The notes beneath the pieces are model-generated. The model worked only from the letters and a program-made list of their open reading frames with translations, did no database searches and was not told the DNA's origin. This document shows positions 16,775-21,890 of a stretch of DNA of 21,890 nucleotides, piece by piece. The DNA comes from Candidatus Babelota bacterium (GTDB lineage: Bacteria; JAGOBX01). Positions within the stretch are counted from its first letter, which is position 1. Every line of letters starts with the position of its first letter. The stretch is taken from positions 1 through 21,890 of the forward strand of contig JAGOBX010000007.1 in NCBI GenBank assembly GCA_017999075.1. The letters run 5' to 3'. The position numbers and the translations under genes are program-made.

Positions 16775-17886
16775 TTGTTTATGCAGTTGATGACGAAGAT
16801 TATATCAGAGAAATTTTTGCAATTAATTTCAAGCAGTATAATGAAATTAATTTAACAGTTTTTGAGCATGCAGAAGATTTATTCGAAAAAGTTAAAATAT
16901 GCAAACCTGATGTAATAGTTTCTGATATAATAATGCCGGGGATGACCGGCCTCGAACTCTGTTCTAAAATTAAATCTACTCCTGAATTTGAGGACATATA
17001 TTTTATCCTGCTGACTGCAAAAATATCTGTTGAAGATAAGATTACCGGACTTGAAACAGGAGCAGACGACTATATAACCAAACCTTTTAAATTTAAAGAA
17101 CTGGCTGCAAGAATTAAAGTAGGATATAAGCTTGTAGAATCAATACGAAAAAACAAACATCTGATAAATGAACTTAAAATTAAAAACCAGAAATTAACCG
17201 AAGCTTATGATAAACTCAAGGTTGCTTCTGAAAAACTTCTTAATACTGAAAAACTCGGGGCAATAGGAAAAATAACTTCAATTATATCTCACGAACTTAA
17301 AAATCCTTTATTTGCTGTAACTGGAAGTTTATATTTGATGAAAAATAATTTTTCACAAATTTCCGCTTCAGAAATAGATAAAATAGAAGAAAAAATTAAT
17401 TATTGCATTGAAATTATAGACAATATAAATCAGTTCGCAAAAACCGGAGAGCTTGTCAAAGAAAAGGTTTCTGTGTCAGAACTTATTTTTAATTCTATGC
17501 TTAATTTTAAAATTCCCGAAAATATACAGGTTAGCACTGATGTTGAAGACGCAGATATTACAGTAGATAAAATTCAGTTTAAAATTGTAATATTGAATAT
17601 CATTAAAAACGCTGTTGAAAAATTTTCAGGTAATCCCGGAAAAATACAAATAAAATCTTTTTTTAAAAAAAATGGCAATTCCGATGAATTGAATATAGTT
17701 ATTTCTGATAACGGAGCTCCTCTTACTGAAGACATAGATGTTTTTGCCCCTTTTTACACCACCAAAATTCATGGTTCAGGGTTGGGTCTTTCATTCTCAA
17801 AACTTATTATAGAAAATCATAACGGAAAAATTTCCGCATTTAACGGCGGAGGTTGGGTTAATTTTGAAATCAAATTATATTTATAA
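16771..17886 (+). CDS. Response-regulator receiver fused to a histidine kinase (REC-HisKA-HATPase)
   Basis: This cytoplasmic signalling protein of 371 residues has the receiver first and the kinase second, with no membrane segment. Receiver residues are VDDED (7-10), the phosphoryl-accepting D52 in VSDIIMPG, T82 and K104 in TKPFK. A coiled-coil linker (about 115-160) leads to the H-box ISHELKNP (H174) and the ATPase domain with N-box LNIIKNAVE (N276, N280), G1 box DNGAP (313-317) and G2 box GSGLGL (335-340). All catalytic residues look intact. Such proteins can act in phosphorelays in which an upstream kinase phosphorylates the receiver to tune the kinase. The ATG overlaps the stop of the second CNNM gene, so the sensor input may relate to cation transport. 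It ends 10 bases from the convergent hybrid kinase gene. Confidence 0.9.
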   Translation: MIVYAVDDEDYIREIFAINFKQYNEINLTVFEHAEDLFEKVKICKPDVIVSDIIMPGMTGLELCSKIKSTPEFEDIYFILLTAKISVEDKITGLETGADDYITKPFKFKELAARIKVGYKLVESIRKNKHLINELKIKNQKLTEAYDKLKVASEKLLNTEKLGAIGKITSIISHELKNPLFAVTGSLYLMKNNFSQISASEIDKIEEKINYCIEIIDNINQFAKTGELVKEKVSVSELIFNSMLNFKIPENIQVSTDVEDADITVDKIQFKIVILNIIKNAVEKFSGNPGKIQIKSFFKKNGNSDELNIVISDNGAPLTEDIDVFAPFYTTKIHGSGLGLSFSKLIIENHNGKISAFNGGGWVNFEIKLYL

Positions 17887-17896
17887 ATTTTGTAAA

Positions 17897-19873
17897 CTAA
17901 TTATTTCGAATACGAATATCATTCAATATTTTTTTTAACGAAGTAATATCAAATGGTTTTTGAATAAAACTGTATGCTCCGATTTTTTCAAGTTTTTCAA
18001 CTTCAAGCCCGACTTGACCAGAAATAAAAATTACCGGAACTTCTTTATCTAATTTCCTGATTTCATGAAAAATATTTTCTCCTGAAATATCAGGCAGCAA
18101 CATATCAAGAAATATCAAATCAAATTTATTTTCTTTTACAATTTTTAATCCGGCAGCTCCGGAAGTTGCACTTAATACTGAACAATTAAAAAATTCAAGT
18201 ATTTTACTTATAGGTTTAATAAAAGATTTTTCATCATCTATAATCATTATTTTTAAATTTTTATTCGCAATTTCATCATTTGCCATTTCTTTAATATCTT
18301 GAACAATAACTTCGATTTTATTTTCAGGAATGGGGATTTTTATTGTAAATACAGTACCTTTATTTTTTTTGCTTTCAACAGAAATCGTTCCATTATGATT
18401 TTTTACAATAGTATAAGAAACTGCTAATCCTAATCCGGTTCCTTTAATTCCGTAGTTATCTTTCGCATGTGCGCCTTTAGTAGAATAAAACGGAACAAAC
18501 ATATTTTTTAAGCTTTCATCATCCATACCGATCCCGTCATCAGCTATTTTTATTTCAATATTATTTTTTAAAGCCTTTATAGAAATTGAAATCTTCCCTT
18601 GGCCTTTCGGCAGTATTGCATGCCGCGCATTAATTATCATATTTAAAAATACCTGCTGAAACTGATTGACATCAATAAATACTTTTTCCGTATGTCCGTA
18701 ATTACGATCAATTTCAATACGTTCTAATATAATCTGCTGTTTTTGAAGATTTAAAACATCTTCCATAATATCTTCAAGTTTAAACAATTCTTTTTTCGGC
18801 GGACGCGGTTTGGCAAAATCCATCATATTTGAAGCAATTGCGGCTCCACGTTTTATAGCGCTATTAATAATTTTTAAAATTTTGATTGATTCTTCTGATA
18901 ATTTTTTTTCAGTAAACTCCAAAACCTGCACATTAGCTTGAGTTATAGCAAGAACATTATTGAATTCATGGGCTATGCCTGCAGCAAGCTGTCCAACAGC
19001 AGATAATTTTTCTGATTGAATAAGCTGCTGCTGAAGCAATTTTTCATTTGTAACATCAATTGTATATCCCGCAAGTATTTTTTTTTCTTTATGTGTTATT
19101 GGATATTTTATACTTACATAACTCCTGCCATTTAATTCTTCATCAAGTTTCAATATGGTTCCTGTAGAAACAACATTCCAATCATCAGCTGTAATTTTTG
19201 CAGCAAATTCTTCCGGAAACAATTCAGCCATGTTTTTTCCAGTCATAGCAGAACCGGGAACTCCAATCATATCCTTGTAATTCTCACTTGCCTGCAATAC
19301 ACGGCTTTCTGTTGGGGTTACTTCTTTTATATAGGCATAAATAGGAGAATGTTTCATAAACAAAGAAAATATCTCCTTATTTTTATGTAAATCAATTTCA
19401 ATTTTTTTTTGAGCAGTTATATCCTGAGCAATTTCTACAACTGCAACAACGTTTCCTTTGGCGTCTAATATTGGTTCTCCGCTTTCATTCCAAATTCTTC
19501 CATCCGGAGTATAAACAATTTTATGTTCCGAACGACCTGTTTTTATAGCAGAAATCGTAGGACAATTTTCACACGGATTAACCGAATTCCCCCAAAAAGA
19601 ATAACAGAATTTTCCTATCATTTCTTCCGGAATTTTATTTACAGAATCTGCCGCTGCTTTATTCGCCCATAAAATTTTAAGTTCTCTATCTACCAATGCT
19701 ATATTTATACTGATTCCATTAAGGATTGCATTTTTTTGCGCTTCGCTTTCCCTAAGCTTATCTTCAATATGATTTAATTTTGCATGCGCCTTTTCCAGTT
19801 CGGTATTTTTGGCAAGCAGAAATTTTACATCTTCAATAAGTTCTTCTTTTGATTTTTTTGAAATATCATCCAT
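17897..19873 (-). CDS. Hybrid histidine kinase, PAS-PAS-HisKA-HATPase-REC
   Basis: This cytoplasmic hybrid sensor kinase of 658 residues has no membrane segment. A coiled coil (about 10-50) is followed by PAS 1 (about 50-155), which carries C90 and NPCENC (C101, C104), a CxxC pair that could hold a metal or act as a redox switch. PAS 2 covers about 165-278. The H-box is AAGIAHEFNN (H302). N-box NMIINARHA, G1 DDGIGM and G2 GTGLGLAVS (478-486) follow, then a C-terminal receiver with IDDE, FLDMLLP (D590) and QKPF (K639). The domain order is opposite to the REC-first kinase that it faces tail to tail, which would allow phosphate flow between them. It is the last gene of a minus-strand run after the ThpR-like gene (68-base gap), with AAAGGGGA about 11 bases before the ATG. 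Confidence 0.92.
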   Translation of the reverse strand: MDDISKKSKEELIEDVKFLLAKNTELEKAHAKLNHIEDKLRESEAQKNAILNGISINIALVDRELKILWANKAAADSVNKIPEEMIGKFCYSFWGNSVNPCENCPTISAIKTGRSEHKIVYTPDGRIWNESGEPILDAKGNVVAVVEIAQDITAQKKIEIDLHKNKEIFSLFMKHSPIYAYIKEVTPTESRVLQASENYKDMIGVPGSAMTGKNMAELFPEEFAAKITADDWNVVSTGTILKLDEELNGRSYVSIKYPITHKEKKILAGYTIDVTNEKLLQQQLIQSEKLSAVGQLAAGIAHEFNNVLAITQANVQVLEFTEKKLSEESIKILKIINSAIKRGAAIASNMMDFAKPRPPKKELFKLEDIMEDVLNLQKQQIILERIEIDRNYGHTEKVFIDVNQFQQVFLNMIINARHAILPKGQGKISISIKALKNNIEIKIADDGIGMDDESLKNMFVPFYSTKGAHAKDNYGIKGTGLGLAVSYTIVKNHNGTISVESKKNKGTVFTIKIPIPENKIEVIVQDIKEMANDEIANKNLKIMIIDDEKSFIKPISKILEFFNCSVLSATSGAAGLKIVKENKFDLIFLDMLLPDISGENIFHEIRKLDKEVPVIFISGQVGLEVEKLEKIGAYSFIQKPFDITSLKKILNDIRIRNN

Positions 19874-19941
19874 AATTCAATATTTCCCCTTTATTTTTTA
19901 GTTTTTCAAATATTTATCAAAAATAATCCGGGAAAGCAAAG

Positions 19942-20655
19942 TCATCTCAGTTCTGCTTCAAAAATCGCTTTATATTCTCCGTATATTGATTGAAATAATG
20001 TTATTTTTTCGATTTTTATATTTTTTTCATCAAGAACTTTATTTTTTATTAAATCTTTTTCATCGTCACTCAATCTGGAATTTTTATTTATTCTCCCAAT
20101 TGTTATATGCGGATGAAATTCTTTTTCATCAACTTCAACTCCGTATTTATCCAATTCATTATTAAAAAAACCTGCAATTTCAGAAATCTGTTTTGTCTTG
20201 TCTGTTACTCCAATCCACAAAACCTTTGGTTTTTCAAATCCTGGAAAAACTCCATAGTTTAACCCTGCGGATATTTCAAACTTGTCATATTTCAATGACG
20301 CTTTTTTCATCAAACCTATAATGTTTTTTAATAATTCCTCATTTGTTTCACCTATAAATTTCAAGGTTATATGAAATTTCTCTAAAGGTTCCCATTTGAA
20401 TTTTCCACCAACTTCTGACTGAATATTTTTTTTCAAAACATTAATAAACTTCTTTTGATCAGCGTCAAAATTAATTCCGATAAATGTGCGTATAGATTCT
20501 GAATTTTTGAATAAACGGGAATATCTCAATCCGCTTTCATCATTGTTTTTTTCAGAAATGTTCTGATTCATAGTCTTTTCCTCTACACTATTTGAACAGC
20601 ATAATTGCAATAACAAACCTGCAAGCAATATTATAATACGTAATTTTTTTTTCAT
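19942..20655 (-). CDS. 2H phosphoesterase of the ThpR (RNA 2',3'-cyclic phosphodiesterase) family with an N-terminal signal sequence
   Basis: The conserved domain (about residues 55-237) is ThpR/LigT-like: it starts IRTFIGINF, and carries the two catalytic motifs HITLKFIG (H95, T97) and HPHITIGR (H183, T185, R188). This family opens or hydrolyses 2',3'-cyclic phosphates on RNA ends. The family protein usually starts right at the R-T-F-I-G strand. Here 54 residues precede it: a Lys/Arg start, a hydrophobic run and LQLCCSN (C19, C20) like a lipobox with an atypical -1 Leu, then a polar linker. This would place a cytosolic RNA enzyme outside the cytoplasm. An internal ATG at 20571 (residue 29) has GAGGA 7 bases upstream, a better ribosome site than that of the first ATG, so a cytosolic form without the signal is possible. 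It follows the zinc-ribbon gene by 29 bases. Confidence 0.82.
   Translation of the reverse strand: MKKKLRIIILLAGLLLQLCCSNSVEEKTMNQNISEKNNDESGLRYSRLFKNSESIRTFIGINFDADQKKFINVLKKNIQSEVGGKFKWEPLEKFHITLKFIGETNEELLKNIIGLMKKASLKYDKFEISAGLNYGVFPGFEKPKVLWIGVTDKTKQISEIAGFFNNELDKYGVEVDEKEFHPHITIGRINKNSRLSDDEKDLIKNKVLDEKNIKIEKITLFQSIYGEYKAIFEAELR
20579..20583 (-). promoter_or_regulatory. Internal ribosome-binding site before Met29 of the ThpR-like gene
   Basis: GAGGA on the minus strand lies 7 bases before the in-frame ATG at 20571. The annotated first ATG at 20655 has no comparable site: its nearest purine run, AAGGG, lies more than 12 bases away. The site may define an alternative start that removes the signal sequence. 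Confidence 0.5.
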
Positions 20656-20684
20656 GGTGGTTATTAAAAGCCCTTGGTGGCAGC

Positions 20685-20897
20685 CTAATCTTCAAAAAAT
20701 TTTACAGCTATGAATTTTAAACAATGATTGCATTGAACTGATGAATAACCTGTTTGAGCATTTTTAAACTCGCCGGAATTATATGACAAATCAATAAATT
20801 TATCACAAAACGGACAAATTATTTCATCGTCTAAATAAACCTCCACAAGTTTGCTTATTACTATTTTTTTTAATCCGTTAATCTGAAACATATCCAT
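20685..20897 (-). CDS. Small zinc-ribbon protein
   Basis: This protein of 70 residues, counted from the ATG at 20897, has two cysteine pairs: CPFC (C28, C31) and CNHC (C56, C59), spaced about 24 residues apart. This is a zinc-ribbon or rubredoxin-like knuckle. The first 26 residues are amphipathic or helical. A longer reading would start at a TTG at 20951, but that lies upstream of a strong promoter and cannot be transcribed from it, so I reject it. Another ATG two codons later (20891) is possible. No Shine-Dalgarno is visible, and the message is probably leaderless. I do not recognise the family, so no function is claimed; the position just upstream of the ThpR-like gene suggests co-transcription. 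Confidence 0.62.
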   Translation of the reverse strand: MDMFQINGLKKIVISKLVEVYLDDEIICPFCDKFIDLSYNSGEFKNAQTGYSSVQCNHCLKFIAVKFFED

Positions 20898-20906
20898 GAT
20901 GCAATT

Positions 20907-20935
20907 ATTATACTTTTGTTGGTTTATAAAGTCAA
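20907..20935 (-). promoter_or_regulatory. Strong sigma-70 promoter immediately before the zinc-ribbon gene
   Basis: TTGACT (20930-20935) and TATAAT (20907-20912) are separated by exactly 17 bases on the minus strand. Transcription should begin near 20900, only about 3 bases before the ATG at 20897, so the mRNA would be leaderless. Confidence 0.75.
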
Positions 20936-21042
20936 AATAAAAATATTCCAAAATTCAGTTGAATAAATTATAATACTTGATTGTAAAAAACTATATTATT
21001 TAGCAGCAGTTTTTAAAATTTAATATTTTTTTTATTTTTATC

Positions 21043-21081
21043 CCAACCTTTTTAATGGTTGGCGCGTAATACTGATATAAT
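21043..21081 (+). promoter_or_regulatory. Candidate ECF-sigma gene promoter with a 6-bp inverted repeat
   Basis: TATAAT stands at 21076-21081, 24 bases before the ECF sigma start codon. The inverted repeat CCAACC (21043-21048) / GGTTGG (21057-21062) with an 8-base loop covers the place where a -35 would be, and no consensus -35 is visible there. This may be a self-recognised ECF promoter or a repressor site. No clear ribosome site precedes the gene. Confidence 0.4.
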
Positions 21082-21105
21082 AAAAATTGATGCGGCGCAG
21101 CAATT

Positions 21106-21579
21106 ATGAAAATTAACAATAAATTCGACGGATTATACGAATCTTATAAAGAAGGCGTTTACGCTTTTATACTGTCAAGAACAAAAAACAAAGATGATTC
21201 TTGGGACATTTTTCAGGATGTTTTTACAAAAGTATTTGAAAAAATCAGCGTTTTAGACGAAGAAAAGAATATTAAATCATATATATTTACATTAACTTAT
21301 AACAAAATCGCCGATTATTTCAGAAAAAACAATACCAACATAGAACTTGATGAAAATCTCGAATATCAAAAAAATAGTTTTCAGGATAGTTCGCTGTTAA
21401 AACTTGATATAACCGAAGGACTTAGAAAGGTTACTCAAAGGGAAAAAGAAATTTTTGAATTAAAATACTATTTTAATTATAAAATTTCTGAAATTTCTGA
21501 AAAATTGAATGTCAGCGAAGGAGCAGTCAAACGGTATTTGTTTGATGCAACTCTTAAACTGAAGGAGTTTTTAAAATGA
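21106..21579 (+). CDS. RNA polymerase ECF sigma factor
   Basis: This 157-residue group IV (ECF) sigma factor has only the two essential domains. Sigma2 covers about 10-78, with WDIFQDVFTKVFEKI and IKSYIFTLTYNKIADYFRK as core-binding and -10-binding helices. Sigma4 covers about 103-157, with VTQREKEIFELKYYFNYKISEISEKL then SEGAVKRYLFDATLKLKE as the helix-turn-helix for the -35. (These motif strings are quoted in parts; the key helix is at about 135-152.) It is linked to the next gene by a four-base ATGA overlap, a classic sigma/anti-sigma pair. The target regulon cannot be told from this window, and the metal genes lie too far away for a direct claim. Confidence 0.88.
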   Translation: MKINNKFDGLYESYKEGVYAFILSRTKNKDDSWDIFQDVFTKVFEKISVLDEEKNIKSYIFTLTYNKIADYFRKNNTNIELDENLEYQKNSFQDSSLLKLDITEGLRKVTQREKEIFELKYYFNYKISEISEKLNVSEGAVKRYLFDATLKLKEFLK

Positions 21580-21890
21580 ATAAAAACAATTGTGATTTTT
21601 TCAAAGAACAAATTATGCTAAAATTTTACGGAGAACCTTATGAAAATTCTATTTTAACGCATATCGAAAATTGTCCCGGTTGTAAAAAATTCGAAAAAGA
21701 ATTAACAGAAAAATTTGAATTTAATTCTCCGGAAAATAAATTCGATTCTATAAAAAAAGAAATAACTTTAAACCAAAATGTTTTTTTTAAATTTTTCAAT
21801 TCTAATTTTATAAAGTATTCTGCTGCGGTTATTATTATATTGTTTTTACCTGTAATTTTGGTGTTAAATTCAGGAAAAAAAAATATTGAA
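21576..21890 (+). CDS. Anti-sigma factor (zf-HC2-like with one membrane helix), truncated by window end
   Basis: I translated 105 residues to the window edge with no stop. The protein carries THIENCPGC (H29, C33, C36), the HxxxCxxC zinc-binding motif of anti-sigma factors, followed by a polar linker and a membrane segment at about 81-97. It should hold the ECF sigma factor at the membrane until a signal arrives; the sensor part lies beyond the window. AAGGAG lies 8 bases before the ATG, which overlaps the sigma factor stop (ATGA). Confidence 0.82.
   Translation, partial: MNKNNCDFFKEQIMLKFYGEPYENSILTHIENCPGCKKFEKELTEKFEFNSPENKFDSIKKEITLNQNVFFKFFNSNFIKYSAAVIIILFLPVILVLNSGKKNIE

Noticed and set aside
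20898-20951. TTG start giving an 88-residue zinc-ribbon protein
   Set aside because: It lies upstream of and across a strong promoter (20907-20935), so that part could not be in the message.

Overview
The window is strongly AT-rich DNA (roughly 30% G+C or less by eye), densely packed with genes and with short Shine-Dalgarno leaders. It encodes a tripartite RND efflux system with an outer-membrane channel plus several lipoprotein-like signal peptides, so the source is a Gram-negative (diderm) bacterium. The CusA is the long type with an extra membrane segment, as in Bacteroidota-like relatives, and CusB carries the HMBD and DUF3347 modules. None of this fixes a phylum, and I do not assign one. 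I see no tRNA, rRNA, insertion sequence, CRISPR array or phage gene.

Region 1 (1-6538, minus strand) is a heavy-metal (Cu/Ag type) efflux operon. In transcription order it reads: secreted Cys-rich metal-binding protein, DUF3147 membrane protein, TolC-like channel, CusB adaptor, CusA pump (cut by the window edge). The first four genes are 5-38 bases apart once starts are corrected. A hairpin with a T tract lies between cusB and cusA.

Region 2 (6618-9295, minus) holds sulfur assimilation genes: cysK with a near-consensus sigma-70 promoter, then metY (O-acetylhomoserine sulfhydrylase). A small cold-shock-domain protein lies upstream.

Region 3 (9404-17886) is a divalent-cation and regulation neighbourhood. 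A P2A-type Ca2+-ATPase that appears to keep only one of the two Ca2+ sites, followed by a large lipoprotein with a C-terminal PDZ domain, runs on the minus strand. Divergent from it, two tandem CNNM/CorC-type transporters lead into a receiver-histidine kinase protein through an ATGA overlap. The back-to-back promoters in between are good sigma-70 matches.

Region 4 (17897-20951, minus) holds a PAS-PAS-histidine kinase-receiver hybrid facing the previous kinase tail to tail. Upstream of it are a 2H phosphoesterase of the ThpR family that unexpectedly carries an export-type signal sequence, and a 70-residue zinc-ribbon protein whose promoter implies a leaderless mRNA.

Region 5 (21043-21890, plus) is an ECF sigma factor overlapping (ATGA) an anti-sigma factor with a zinc-binding-like motif and one membrane segment, cut by the window end.

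The strongest unusual points are the exported ThpR-like protein with a possible second, cytosolic start; the translational coupling of paired CNNM transporters to a REC-first kinase; and two small genes that look leaderless. Most other content is recognisable families in a plausible but ordinary arrangement.
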